NCBI GenBank assembly: GCA_024707265.1
Contig: JANQAB010000003.1
Location: 372,001-436,000 of the forward strand
Direction: 5' to 3'
From: Sporocytophaga sp.
Lineage (GTDB): Bacteria > Bacteroidota > Bacteroidia > Cytophagales > Cytophagaceae
DNA: 64,000 nt
Positions 18,454 through 28,217 of the stretch are shown here, piece after piece (the first letter of the stretch is position 1; every line of letters starts with the position of its first letter). Position numbers and translations under genes: made by a program. The notes under the pieces are model-generated. The model was given only the letters and a program-made list of their open reading frames with translations. It was not told the origin of the DNA and did not search any database.

Positions 18454-18990
18454 ATGGAAAGAATACTTGGAATTGGTTCCAGAGTTAATCACAATAGATT
18501 CGGCGAAGGAATAGTTGCCGGCACAAAACTGGGAAATTACAGGATCGGCTTTTTTGGAAAAGGAATTATTGAAATCCCTAAAGATTCTGAAGAAATTGAA
18601 GTACTGGAATTGCTTGCTCCTGAAGGACATATGATCAGCACCGATGATGTTGAAACTACACTGATCGACATTCTCAGAAAATGGTCAGATCTGTCTGAGG
18701 TAGTACATATTGCAGATAAATGGAAAAAAGGCACATTGGTTATAAAATCTTATGATGATTCTGTAAAGCCTAAGGAAGTACCTCTTGACACCTTCTTTCA
18801 CAAAATCGTAATGCTAAGAGACCGATTAAGAGTTCTGGAACAAAAGATTAATGCACACCCTGTCATGACTGATAGTGAAAAAGTAGATATGCAGCAGTAT
18901 ATTACCCGCATTTATGGTTCATTAACAACATTCAACGTTTTATTTAAAAATTCATCACAGGTGTTTGTTGGAGAAAAAGGAAAAGAATAA
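18454..18990 (+). CDS. Small protein with N-terminal Tudor/KOW-like domain
   Basis: 178 residues from ATG 18454 (MERILGIGSRVNHNRFGEG). An in-frame extension upstream to 18352 is AT-rich and unlike protein, so I reject it. Residues 6-50 (GSRVNHNRFGEGIVAGTKLGNYRIGFFGKGIIEI) resemble the Tudor-like domain at the end of UvrD/PcrA helicases, which has the same pattern of a basic 'H-x-x-F/W-G-x-G' strand and a 'GKGI' strand. The rest is helical, with no catalytic motif. The helicase domain is absent, so this is a stand-alone protein; a nucleic-acid or RNA-polymerase contact is a guess. Terminated by the hairpin at 19034. Confidence 0.7.
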   Translation: MERILGIGSRVNHNRFGEGIVAGTKLGNYRIGFFGKGIIEIPKDSEEIEVLELLAPEGHMISTDDVETTLIDILRKWSDLSEVVHIADKWKKGTLVIKSYDDSVKPKEVPLDTFFHKIVMLRDRLRVLEQKINAHPVMTDSEKVDMQQYITRIYGSLTTFNVLFKNSSQVFVGEKGKE

Positions 18991-19033
18991 TAAAACCAAA
19001 CCTCTGCTCTTTTAAAATTTAATCTTTAATAAT

Positions 19034-19072
19034 AAAAAAAGCGGATCATGTTTAGCATGATCCGCTTTTTTT
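19034..19072. terminator. Bidirectional terminator
   Basis: AAAAAAAGCGGATCATG pairs with CATGATCCGCTTTTTTT around a five-base loop. A runs on one side and T runs on the other let it serve both the plus-strand gene ending at 18990 and the minus-strand glucanase gene ending at 19089. Confidence 0.92.
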
Positions 19073-19088
19073 ATTCTGGACTTACAAT

Positions 19089-22000
19089 TTACTTTATTTT
19101 AATCATCCTTACTGCCTCTTTTCTACCAGAAGCATAAATTACATTTAAAACATATACACCCTGCTCCAAATCTCCCCCCAAGTTAATTTCCTGTCCTCCC
19201 GCGACTCTTCCTTCTGAAGCAATCTCTTCACCCAGAAGGTTTATAATCGAATAGCTTCCGATGTCTTCATTTACTACAAACCTGAAGTCTGAATTACTAG
19301 GATTAGGATATAATTTCAACTGCAAAGATGATGATCCTGAATGAATGCTGGATATAACCGGAGCTACATTAATTGTTACAGGAACTGATGGCATCTTTGC
19401 TCCATTATCATCTGTTGCTACCGCAATAATTGTATAAATACCATCTCCGGGATCTAACCATGTAAATTCAAATGGAGCATTAGCAGCAGTACCTAAGAGT
19501 TTACTTCCGATGTAAAATTCAACTTTTGATATCTGTCCATCTGCATCTGAAGCATCTGCTGTTAAAATTATTTCTTCTGAAGATAAAAGTATATCATTAT
19601 TTCTCGGAGAGGTGATTTTTACCGCGGGTGACTGATTTGACACTGTAGTCAATAGCAACGGAGATGATACTGCCACAGCTCCATGGCTGTCAGTCACCTT
19701 AACAGTAATGCTATATGAGCCCGCTCCTGGTACAGTCCAGTTAATATTAAATGGAGCCGAAGTTAAAGTTCCTATTAAAAGTGATCCATTATAGTATTCA
19801 ACCTTTGTAACACTTCCATCAGGATCGCTTACAGATATGTCAAAATTAACAGATGAGCCAACTTTAATTGTACTGTTGTTTAAAGGAAAATTTACTACCA
19901 CAAGTGGAGGTTGATTGTCATTTACCGTAAATGATACTACAGAACTAGTTGTCGTTCCCCCATTATTATCTGTTGCTTTGGCCGTTATGGAATAAGTCCC
20001 CACAGACAGATCAGACATTGTATAGCTATAAGGCGCGGCGAGATCTGTTCCTATCAGGAGATCTTCCGAATAAAATTCCACTTTAGCAACTGAGCCATCT
20101 GAATCTGTTGCATCAACATTTATTATTACAGAAGCCGGAGCTACAAACGCTGCATTATTTGAAGGTGATGTTATGGTAACCAAAGGTGGCTGGTTTACGG
20201 TCAATAAAACAGGAGAAGAGACTGTTACGCCACCTTTATCATCAGTAGCTTTAGCTGTAATGGTGTATTTTCCCGCAGGCACAGAAGTCCAGCTGAAACT
20301 GTATGGAGCCGAAGCATCACTTCCCAGAAGTGTAGTACCGTTATAGAATTCAACTTTTGAAATCAATCCATCTTCATCCGTTGCATCTGCTGTAATGATA
20401 ACATTTTCCGGAGCTGTAAAGGATGCATTGTTAAGAGGAGCCGTAATAGAAATCTGAGGAACTTGGTTCACAACAATGGTTATTGCAGAAGAAGTCGAAA
20501 CTCCGCCTTTATCATCTGTAGCTTTCGCAGTTAAAGTATAAGTACCTGCTGTAAGATTTGGTATAGTAAAATTATAAGGTGAGGTATTATCACTTCCCAG
20601 CAATGTGGTTCCATTATAAAACTCCACTTTCACTATAGATCCATCAGTATCAGAGGCTGATGCAGTCAAAGAAACATTTGAAGCCGGGTCCTGAAGAACT
20701 GTATTATTTGCAGGAACCGTCAAGGATACAGATGGAAGTTTATTAGCATTCACAACAACTATAACAGGAGTACTTTGGGATGATGCTCCGTTATTGTCTG
20801 TTGCTTTTGCAGTGATTGTATATGTGCCTGCAGCAACATTTTTCCATTCGTAAGAGTATGGGGCCGTTGCATCGCTTCCCAATAAAGTACTTCCGTTGTA
20901 AAACTCCACCTTGGTTATATTACCATCCGGATCAGCTGCATTTGCAGTGATTGTAAAGGATGCTACTGCAACATAAGTAGTATTATTTGCAGGAGCAGTA
21001 ATACTCACTGATGGTAATTTATTACCTGCAACTACGTCAACATAATTAAGGTTTATCTCATCAGAATCGAAAACGATTTTCATGATTTGTTTTCCGGCAG
21101 TTAAAGAAATTGCAGGAATGATAACTGTCTGCCATTCCTGGAAATCGCCTGTATTGGGAACTTTAATCACCCCCGTAACATTCACCCCATTCATTTCAAT
21201 ATGCATGGTTTTTCCAGCAGCAGTTGCGGCCACTCTTACTTTAAAATTGTATTGTCCAGTCTCCGACACATTCACAGTATATTCCAGCCATTCACCTTCG
21301 ACAGTCCAACCGATATTATACCCTTCTCCTACATCAGTTGATGCTTCAATATCAACATCGTCTGTTCTGAACGCTTCCCCCCTGTTCCCTTCATCAGAAT
21401 CAGAATAAGCAAGGCCACTTCCTCCCAGATCATAATTTTCAGCTTCTATTTTTCCTGGAATAGGCCAGGCCTCACCTCCATAGGGTGTTTGAGGAACTGT
21501 TACAGTAATCTTTACAGGTGTTGAGGTACCAATACCTCCTCTATCATCAGTAGCTTTTGCAGTTATGGTATAAGTTCCGGGAGAAACTTCTTCCCAGGTA
21601 TAAGTATATGGAGAAGTAGTTGCTGAGCCAAGAAATGTAGTTCCATTGTAGAACTCTACTTTGCTGACCGTACCATCAGCATCTGTTGTACTAGCAGTAA
21701 ACGTTATATTAGCCCCTCCTTCAAAAATTGCATTATTGGCAGGAGCTGTGATTGAAACTGTTGGAACTTTGTTTGCAGTTACAACAACAGTAATTGCTGT
21801 TGAGGTAGTAGCAGCCCCGCTGTTATCAGTAGCCTTAGCTGTGATGGTATGGGTTCCCGCAGCAACTCCTGTCCAGGCAAAAGAATAAGGAGAAGTAGTT
21901 GAGTATCCCAGTAGGGTGGTACCGTTATAATATTCCACTTTACTGATTTTCCCATCTGTATCTGCGGCATCTGCAGTGAGGAAAACGCTTGAACCGGCTG

Positions 22001-23051
22001 CAAAAGTAGCATTGTTTGCAGGCGCAGTAATAGAAACTGTTGGAGGAGTGTTTACGACACAGGAAATAAAATTATCAGCAACGGATAATTTGGTTTTCAT
22101 ATATGCTCCCGAAGGGGAAAGGTCATTCCAGGCATCCGCATCGCAGGCACCGGGGTTAAGAGCTGCTGAAGCTTCATCTTTATCACAATAACTCCAGTTG
22201 ATCCAGCTTATTTTCTTTGAATTCATCCAATTGACCCAGTTATCAAATTCAGAAAGATAAGGACCACCGTTACCGCTTGCGTCAGAAGAGCCACATTCAG
22301 TTACAAAAAGTGCTTTACCCTTTGCGATTGCAGCATCCCCTTTTTGTCTTAAAGATGCGCCATGTGTACCACTATAAAAATGTAGTGAATACATCAGGTT
22401 TTCATAGTTTAAAGGATCATTGGCTGCAATGTCAACATCCTGACTCCAGTTTGGAGTACCTACAATGATAATTGTACTTGGATCAATAGCTCTGATTACT
22501 GGAATTACAGCATTTGCATAAGTCTTTACAGTAGACCAGCTGACGCCGTTTGGTTCATTACAGATTTCAAACAACACGTGTTTTTTTCCACCGTGTTTAG
22601 TTGCCATATAAGCCCAGAATTCTTTCGCTTCGGTAAGGTTAGCATTCGGATCGCCGGGAGTCAGCACATGCCAGTCGATCATACAATAGATACCTCTTTT
22701 CTCACATTCATCTACCCAGGTATCGATATATGTTTTCCAATAAGAAGGGTCTGTTATATAACCCTCTTCTCGCACATACATGGCCAGACGGAAGATATCT
22801 ATGCCCCAGTTATCGACAAGTTCGTCCATTGCAGAAGTTTTCATACAATTTGAAAACCATTGCAAACCATGTGAACTGAAGCCTTTAAGTTGTAAAGGAT
22901 TTCCGCATTCGTTTGTCAATTGAGATCCGACCACCTTTAATTTGCCATTCATAGCAACAAGTGATCCTGCAGGGTATTGAGCAAAGCTATTCTTCCAGCA
23001 AAAAAATAATATTAGAAAAGCTATTTTTCTAATGAAAGAGAAGTGCTTCAT
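19089..23051 (-). CDS. Secreted GH5 endoglucanase with Ig-like repeats, CBM6 and T9SS domain
   Basis: 1320 residues. A signal peptide ends near FAQ (residue 25). Residues about 30-330 are a glycoside hydrolase family 5 domain of the bacterial cellulase type: acid/base Glu166 in FEICNEP, nucleophile Glu252 in FVTECGSS, plus DWHVL and YSLHFYSGTH. Two Ig-like repeats (about 338-424, 429-518) lead to a CBM6-like carbohydrate-binding module (about 527-675, WPIPGKIEAENYD...GEWLEYTVNV), six more Ig-like repeats (about 680-1240) and a T9SS sorting domain (LKLYPNPS...RMIKIK). It should cut beta-1,4-glucan or a related glucan outside the cell. The Ig repeats share KVEFYNGTTLLGS and TITAKATD. The domain order, with the CBM inside the Ig array, is unusual but internally consistent; no dockerin is present. 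Confidence 0.95.
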   Translation of the reverse strand: MKHFSFIRKIAFLILFFCWKNSFAQYPAGSLVAMNGKLKVVGSQLTNECGNPLQLKGFSSHGLQWFSNCMKTSAMDELVDNWGIDIFRLAMYVREEGYITDPSYWKTYIDTWVDECEKRGIYCMIDWHVLTPGDPNANLTEAKEFWAYMATKHGGKKHVLFEICNEPNGVSWSTVKTYANAVIPVIRAIDPSTIIIVGTPNWSQDVDIAANDPLNYENLMYSLHFYSGTHGASLRQKGDAAIAKGKALFVTECGSSDASGNGGPYLSEFDNWVNWMNSKKISWINWSYCDKDEASAALNPGACDADAWNDLSPSGAYMKTKLSVADNFISCVVNTPPTVSITAPANNATFAAGSSVFLTADAADTDGKISKVEYYNGTTLLGYSTTSPYSFAWTGVAAGTHTITAKATDNSGAATTSTAITVVVTANKVPTVSITAPANNAIFEGGANITFTASTTDADGTVSKVEFYNGTTFLGSATTSPYTYTWEEVSPGTYTITAKATDDRGGIGTSTPVKITVTVPQTPYGGEAWPIPGKIEAENYDLGGSGLAYSDSDEGNRGEAFRTDDVDIEASTDVGEGYNIGWTVEGEWLEYTVNVSETGQYNFKVRVAATAAGKTMHIEMNGVNVTGVIKVPNTGDFQEWQTVIIPAISLTAGKQIMKIVFDSDEINLNYVDVVAGNKLPSVSITAPANNTTYVAVASFTITANAADPDGNITKVEFYNGSTLLGSDATAPYSYEWKNVAAGTYTITAKATDNNGASSQSTPVIVVVNANKLPSVSLTVPANNTVLQDPASNVSLTASASDTDGSIVKVEFYNGTTLLGSDNTSPYNFTIPNLTAGTYTLTAKATDDKGGVSTSSAITIVVNQVPQISITAPLNNASFTAPENVIITADATDEDGLISKVEFYNGTTLLGSDASAPYSFSWTSVPAGKYTITAKATDDKGGVTVSSPVLLTVNQPPLVTITSPSNNAAFVAPASVIINVDATDSDGSVAKVEFYSEDLLIGTDLAAPYSYTMSDLSVGTYSITAKATDNNGGTTTSSVVSFTVNDNQPPLVVVNFPLNNSTIKVGSSVNFDISVSDPDGSVTKVEYYNGSLLIGTLTSAPFNINWTVPGAGSYSITVKVTDSHGAVAVSSPLLLTTVSNQSPAVKITSPRNNDILLSSEEIILTADASDADGQISKVEFYIGSKLLGTAANAPFEFTWLDPGDGIYTIIAVATDDNGAKMPSVPVTINVAPVISSIHSGSSSLQLKLYPNPSNSDFRFVVNEDIGSYSIINLLGEEIASEGRVAGGQEINLGGDLEQGVYVLNVIYASGRKEAVRMIKIK

Positions 23052-23430
23052 AAATAGAATGTTTTTAATTTTATTTTGTAAAATTTCCAGATTTAAAACT
23101 GCAAATGCAATTATTGTTCATTTTATTCGACAAAAAATCTAATCCCTTAAGCAACATATATGATTATTCTAAGAAAAAATACAAATTAAAAATGGCATAG
23201 CTAGGTGATGTCAAATGTCTTGAATAAAAAATTAAACAAAAAATATTAGCATAATACAAATACTAAAAAATATACAATATCGCAACTTTTCGATTAAAGG
23301 TATTTTTTAAACCTATTATCTATTTGCAGGAATTCTCAAATATTGGGGTCTTCCTTTGCATGGGTATCAAAAAAAATCCAGATTCTACCTGATGCAGAAT
23401 CTGGATTTACTCTTAAAATTTAATCTTTTA
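23052..23430. other. AT-rich intergenic region upstream of the glucanase gene
   Basis: 379 bases between two minus-strand genes. It contains the terminator at 23370-23408 and, by position, the glucanase promoter. I see no other palindrome, RNA gene or reading frame. Confidence 0.5.
23370..23408 (-). terminator. Terminator of the Ig/CBM6 gene
   Basis: AAATCCAGATTCT (23374-23386) pairs with AGAATCTGGATTT (23396-23408) around a nine-base loop; on the minus strand the stem is followed by a T run. Confidence 0.88.
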
Positions 23431-25131
23431 TTATCTAACTTTTATTAATCTGACAGACTCTCTTTTTCCGGAAGTATATAAAACATTCAAAACATAAGCT
23501 CCGCGATCAAGCTCCTCACCGATAGTAATCTCACCTCCCCTTGTCAAATCAGTTTCCACATACACCTCTTGACCAAGCAGATTTACTACTGAAAGACTAC
23601 TTATATCTTCACTAACTTTCAGATTAAAGAAATCAGGAGCCGGATTTGGATAAATGTTCAATGAATTGCCTGAAGAGCGGTTAGGTAAGCCTGTAACAAC
23701 ATCAGAAGGCATAATTTTTACATAATCCAGATTCATTTCATCAGAATCAAAAACAACTTTCATGATCTGGAGTCCTTCTGTCAGAAATATCCCGGGAACA
23801 TCATCTGTTTGAAAGCGATACCAGTCTTTTGTATCAGGAATTAAAATAGGTCCTGTTACATCTATATCGTTTATTTCTATATGCATGAATTTTTGGCCAG
23901 GAGATTGGAAAGCAAAATTTGATGCATTTATTTTAAAGTCATATGTACCGGTATTTAAAACATTCACTGTATATACCAACCATTCGCCTTTAAGAATGTA
24001 GGCAACATGATATCCATCATTATTTTGTTCGACATCAACTCTATCTCCTCTATAATAATTTGTTAATCCAAATCCATCCAGTTCATGGAAGCCTACACCT
24101 TCACCTCCCATATCATAGTTTTCAGCTTCAATTCGACCCGGAATCGGCCATGGAACTCCTTTATATGGAACCTGAGGCTCAACTACTGTAATATTAATCT
24201 CTTTCCATGTAGATCTTTCTTTGTCATCGACGACAATAAATCTTATTTGGTAATTACCAGCTTTCACATTTTTCCATGTAAACTTGTATGGAGGACTCTG
24301 TAATTGAGCTATAATCCTATTATCATATAGTTCCGCAGATAGATTAACTACATTTATCCTATTAATACTTCCATCCTCGTCCATTGCATCAATTTCAAAT
24401 TCAATATCAGCAGGTTCATAAAAATAAGAATCATTAGCCGGGGAAATCATATTTACAACTGGAGCTTTATTGGGTCGTATATCAATTGTAACAGGAGAAG
24501 AAACTGTTACTGCATCAAAATTATCTATGGCCTTCGCTGTTATAATAAAAATTCCTGGCTCTGAACCCATAAGATTGTGCTCATAAATATTATCATATCC
24601 ATGATCAGTAGACCTCACTAAAACATCATTTTTGTAGATCTCCACTCTCTTAATAGTTCCGTCAGAATCAGTGGCTTTCACACGAATATTAATTTGAAGT
24701 GCTTCATAAAAGACCTGATTATTCATAGGAGCCATAATGGAAACCTCAGGCAACTTATTGTTAAAGACAGCCACTAAAACATTATTGGAAACAGTTACAC
24801 TACCTTCGTTGTCAATGGCTCTTGCAGTCAGGTTAAATGTTCCTGTTGGAACTTTAATCCATTTGAAAGTAAATGGAGATGTTGTTGAAGATCCTACCAA
24901 TACTTGCCCACTATAAAAATCAACTTTCGCAATAGATCCGTCAGAATCGGTGGCAACAGCCGTAAAGACTATATTGATGTAACTGGTGCCACTAATAATT
25001 GTATCCTGTTTTACTGCAGTCAATGAAATCACTGGTGGTGTGTTTTCTTCTGCAATACAATTCCCTGATACAACACAAAATAAAAATATTAGAAATACAA
25101 CATTTTTAAAAATAGCTAAAAAATACTTCAT
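23431..25131 (-). CDS. Secreted Ig-like/CBM6/T9SS protein without catalytic domain
   Basis: 566 residues. After a signal peptide ending near CIAEE come three Ig-like repeats (about 30-125, 128-220, 223-325), a CBM6-like module (about 330-470, WPIPGRIEAENYDMGGEGVG...KGEWLVYTVNV) and a T9SS sorting domain (LNIYPNPAPDFF...RLIKVR). The CBM6 and C-terminal parts match those of the neighbouring glucanase, but no glycoside hydrolase domain is present. It probably binds polysaccharide at the cell surface, as an adhesin or substrate-tethering partner. It is transcribed toward the glucanase gene but separated by a terminator. Confidence 0.9.
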   Translation of the reverse strand: MKYFLAIFKNVVFLIFLFCVVSGNCIAEENTPPVISLTAVKQDTIISGTSYINIVFTAVATDSDGSIAKVDFYSGQVLVGSSTTSPFTFKWIKVPTGTFNLTARAIDNEGSVTVSNNVLVAVFNNKLPEVSIMAPMNNQVFYEALQINIRVKATDSDGTIKRVEIYKNDVLVRSTDHGYDNIYEHNLMGSEPGIFIITAKAIDNFDAVTVSSPVTIDIRPNKAPVVNMISPANDSYFYEPADIEFEIDAMDEDGSINRINVVNLSAELYDNRIIAQLQSPPYKFTWKNVKAGNYQIRFIVVDDKERSTWKEINITVVEPQVPYKGVPWPIPGRIEAENYDMGGEGVGFHELDGFGLTNYYRGDRVDVEQNNDGYHVAYILKGEWLVYTVNVLNTGTYDFKINASNFAFQSPGQKFMHIEINDIDVTGPILIPDTKDWYRFQTDDVPGIFLTEGLQIMKVVFDSDEMNLDYVKIMPSDVVTGLPNRSSGNSLNIYPNPAPDFFNLKVSEDISSLSVVNLLGQEVYVETDLTRGGEITIGEELDRGAYVLNVLYTSGKRESVRLIKVR

Positions 25132-25326
25132 ACATTATTAATTAAGATTGAACATACTACAAATTTAAGAGTATTTTCAAAATTGTAACATTTCAAATTA
25201 TCAAAATAAGTTTAAACATGAATTTATCTTATTATCATAATAATGCAATTATTTAATAACTCATAAACAAATGCTTTGATAGCCTGTTTTTGAATTAAAG
25301 AGTTTAATACAGAGTACAAAAGATGG

Positions 25327-25368
25327 CTTGTCCGGAGATTAAGAATCTGTGATTCCTTTCCGGACAAG
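25327..25368 (-). terminator. Terminator-like hairpin after the GH63-like gene
   Basis: CTTGTCCGGA (25327-25336) pairs with TCCGGACAAG (25359-25368); the loop can form an inner stem from GATT and AATC segments. The T run is weak. Confidence 0.6.
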
Positions 25369-25382
25369 TTCAATTCATGCAT

Positions 25383-28034
25383 CTAAACCTTCTTCTGATT
25401 CAGGAACTCATATTTCTGAGATATCAGCTCGCTTACAAGTCCGGTCCAGCCTGTCTGGTGAGAAGCCCCAAGACCTTTCCCAGAATCCCCGTGGAAGTAT
25501 TCATAAAAAAGGATATAATCTTTAAAATTAGGATCATTGTTTAACTTGTCTACATTGCCAAATACGGGCCTTTTGCCTTCTGCATTCATTGTAAACAAAT
25601 TAATGAGACGATCTCCCAGATGATGAGCAATTTCATTAAGACTTAGCATATTTCCTGAGCCAACCGGGTATTCTACTTTATAATCATCTCCGAAATAATG
25701 GTAAAATTTATTCAGTGATTCAATCAGGAGGAAATTAACAGGAAACCATATAGGGCCTCTCCAGTTGGAGTTTCCTCCAAACAATTTTGAATCTGACTCT
25801 CCTGGAAGGTAACTCACTGAGAATAGATTATTATCAACTTTTATCTCATATGGCCTATCCTTGTGGTATTTGGATAATGCACGGATTCCATAATCAGATA
25901 AGAATTCCTTTTCATCCAATGCTCTTTGCAATAAGTTTTTCAGCCTTGCACCTCTAAGCAATGAAAGCAGTCTTGTCTCACCCTTCCCTGCTTCATACCA
26001 TCTGGAAATCAAGACAGAAAGATCAGGACGATTTTCCAGCACCCATTCCAATCTCCTTTTAAAATCCGGAAGATCAGAGACCATTTCCGGCTCTATAGTT
26101 TCCACAGCAAACATAGGAATCAGACCTACCATTGACCTGATCTTCATTGGTATGCTTTCCCCTTCCGGCTTGTGAAGCACATCATAAAAGAACTCATCCT
26201 CATTATCCCAAAGGCTGATACCTTGACCTGCAATATTGGTAATGGCACCGGCGATATAGAGAAAGTGTTCGAAGAATTTTGTAGCCAGATCCTGATAAAC
26301 AGGTCTTACCATAGCCAGTTCAGTGCTTATCTTAAGAAGGTTTAATGAATACATAGCCATCCAGCTGGTACCATCAGCCTGCTCAAGATATCCACCAGTA
26401 GGTAATTTTTGGCTTCTGTCAAATACGCCAATATTATCAAGGCCAAGAAACCCACCTTCAAAGATATTATTACCGCTTATGTCTTTTTGATTTACCCACC
26501 ATGTAAAATTAAGCAGGAGCTTATGAAGGACTTTTTCGAGAAAATCATAATCGCCTTTTCCTGTAAACTCTTTATCGATCTGATATACTTTATATGCGGC
26601 CCATGCATGAACGGGAGGATTAACATCACTGAAGTTCCATTCATATGCAGGAATCTGTCCATTGGGATGCATATAATATTCTCTCAGCAGCACTACCAGT
26701 TGTCTCTTTGCAAAATTAGGATCTAACCGTGCAAGAGGTACACAATGGAATGCCAGATCCCAGGCAGCATACCAAGGGTATTCCCATTTATCCGGCATTG
26801 AGATAATATTGGAATTACTCAAATGCCTCCATTGATTGTTTCTTTTATACTTCCTTTCTTCAGGAGGTGTTGGTTGCCCAGGATCACCTTCCAGCCATTG
26901 ATTTACATTAAAGTAATAAAACTGTTTACTCCACAACATTCCTGCATAGGACTGCCGCTGAATCATTCTTAATTCCGGGTCTGTAACATTTTTCTGTAGA
27001 TCATTATAAAATGCATCAGCTTCATTAAGCCTCAGCCTGAATATATCATCAAACTCCTCAAACGCTCCATGATGTGACTTGTCTGTAAGTCTGAGCTTGA
27101 CTACTTTTGTTTCACCAGGTGCAAAATCAAGCTCATACAATGCTGACGCTTTCGTTCCCTCTTTAAAATTTACAGCTTCAACCTTCCCTTCAACTATATA
27201 ATCATTTATACCATCTTTAGAGTAAGCAGTAGAGTTGGCAAAATTGTATAGTCTTTTATAGTTGGTTTCATTTTCACAGAAGAGGAATCTGCTGTGATTT
27301 TCTGCATATAAATGAAAAGTTTTATAGGGTCTGTAATTTATGCTGATTTCATCATTAGAAACAGCTTGCATGGAAGGCTTAAAAATTTTATTATCCCATG
27401 ACCATGTATTTCTGAGCCAAACTGTAGGTAAAACAGTGAGTTTGCAATGATCATCTCCCCTGTTGGTAATACTTATCTTTACTAAAATATCTTCCTTGTC
27501 AGCCTTTGCATATTCAACGAAAACATCATAGTAGCGATCATCATCGAAAACTCCGGTTTCCAGAATTTCATATTCCGGATCTGCTTTTGTCCGTTTTCCG
27601 TTCTCTTCAACTATTTTAGAATAAGGGAATGCTCTTTGAGGATATTTGTAGAGCATTTTCATATAAGAATGAGAGGGCGTATTATCAAGGTAATAATATA
27701 ACTCCTTGCAATCTTCTCCATGATTTCCTTCGTTCCCGGAGAGGCCATAGAGTCTCTCTTTCAGTATCGGATCTTTACCATTCCAGAGTGCAAGAGCAAA
27801 ACAAAGTAGTGATTTATTATCTGAAATGCCTGCAATGCCTTCTTCCCCCCATCTATATGCCCTGCTTCTGGCCATATCATGAGAGACAAATTCCCAGGCA
27901 CTTCCGGAAGCACTATAATCTTCCCTTACAGTACCCCATTGCCTTTCTGTTAAATATGGACCCCACTTCTTCCATCCGATACTTTCTTTGTATTGTTTTA
28001 CACGTTCACGTTCAGGATTCCAGCTATTTTCCAT
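25383..28034 (-). CDS. GH63-like / MGH1-type glucosidase
   Basis: 883 residues without a signal peptide, so probably cytoplasmic. It opens with ERQWGTVREDYSASGSAWEFVSHDMARSRAYRWGEEGIAGISDN and has WEYPWYAAWDLAFHCVPLARLDPNFAKRQL in the middle, then FEGGFLGLDNIGVFDRSQ and, near the end, FGGNSNWRGPIWFPVNFLLIESL and ASHQTGWTGLV. These are the conserved blocks of the mannosylglycerate-hydrolase/GH63 group of (alpha/alpha)6-barrel enzymes, which release glucose from alpha-glucosides by inversion. The acidic catalytic residues are likely the Asp in AAWD and a C-terminal Glu; I cannot fix them from sequence alone. Start MENSW is the only good ATG. Substrate unknown. Confidence 0.9.
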   Translation of the reverse strand: MENSWNPERERVKQYKESIGWKKWGPYLTERQWGTVREDYSASGSAWEFVSHDMARSRAYRWGEEGIAGISDNKSLLCFALALWNGKDPILKERLYGLSGNEGNHGEDCKELYYYLDNTPSHSYMKMLYKYPQRAFPYSKIVEENGKRTKADPEYEILETGVFDDDRYYDVFVEYAKADKEDILVKISITNRGDDHCKLTVLPTVWLRNTWSWDNKIFKPSMQAVSNDEISINYRPYKTFHLYAENHSRFLFCENETNYKRLYNFANSTAYSKDGINDYIVEGKVEAVNFKEGTKASALYELDFAPGETKVVKLRLTDKSHHGAFEEFDDIFRLRLNEADAFYNDLQKNVTDPELRMIQRQSYAGMLWSKQFYYFNVNQWLEGDPGQPTPPEERKYKRNNQWRHLSNSNIISMPDKWEYPWYAAWDLAFHCVPLARLDPNFAKRQLVVLLREYYMHPNGQIPAYEWNFSDVNPPVHAWAAYKVYQIDKEFTGKGDYDFLEKVLHKLLLNFTWWVNQKDISGNNIFEGGFLGLDNIGVFDRSQKLPTGGYLEQADGTSWMAMYSLNLLKISTELAMVRPVYQDLATKFFEHFLYIAGAITNIAGQGISLWDNEDEFFYDVLHKPEGESIPMKIRSMVGLIPMFAVETIEPEMVSDLPDFKRRLEWVLENRPDLSVLISRWYEAGKGETRLLSLLRGARLKNLLQRALDEKEFLSDYGIRALSKYHKDRPYEIKVDNNLFSVSYLPGESDSKLFGGNSNWRGPIWFPVNFLLIESLNKFYHYFGDDYKVEYPVGSGNMLSLNEIAHHLGDRLINLFTMNAEGKRPVFGNVDKLNNDPNFKDYILFYEYFHGDSGKGLGASHQTGWTGLVSELISQKYEFLNQKKV

Positions 28035-28074
28035 TAATTAAATAAAAAATAATAATACAATAAATTACATAAAA

Positions 28075-28097
28075 ACATAGGGCGTAAAACCCTATGC
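28075..28097. terminator. Hairpin CATAGGG/CCCTATG
   Basis: A seven-base-pair inverted repeat with a seven-base loop, upstream of the GH63-like gene and downstream (on the minus strand) of the 146-residue protein gene. It may be a weak terminator for that gene; the T run is poor. Confidence 0.4.
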
Positions 28098-28188
28098 TGA
28101 AAAACTTTTAATATCATTGACTTTTAACCTACACTTAAAGGATTTTCCTCACCCCCTAAAACTTAAAAATCATCTGCAGCGGAAAAAT

Positions 28189-28210
28189 GAGACGCCAGAC
28201 ATGGCGTCTC
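28189..28210. repeat. GAGACGCC/GGCGTCTC palindromic repeat
   Basis: Perfect nine-base arms, GAGACGCCA-gaca-TGGCGTCTC, nine bases from the stop of the 146-residue protein gene. Palindromes of this GAGACG...CGTCTC type occur as dispersed extragenic elements in many bacteria; here only one copy is visible. Confidence 0.65.
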
Positions 28211-28217
28211 TACCGCT

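Noticed and set aside
19700..21800. Repeated segments in the glucanase gene taken as a CRISPR or satellite array.
   Set aside because: They are coding repeats in frame, of Ig-domain length (about 270 bases), and not identical.
20700..22200. Long plus-strand frames opposite the Ig repeats of the glucanase.
   Set aside because: They are antisense shadows of a repetitive coding region with no family match or start signals.
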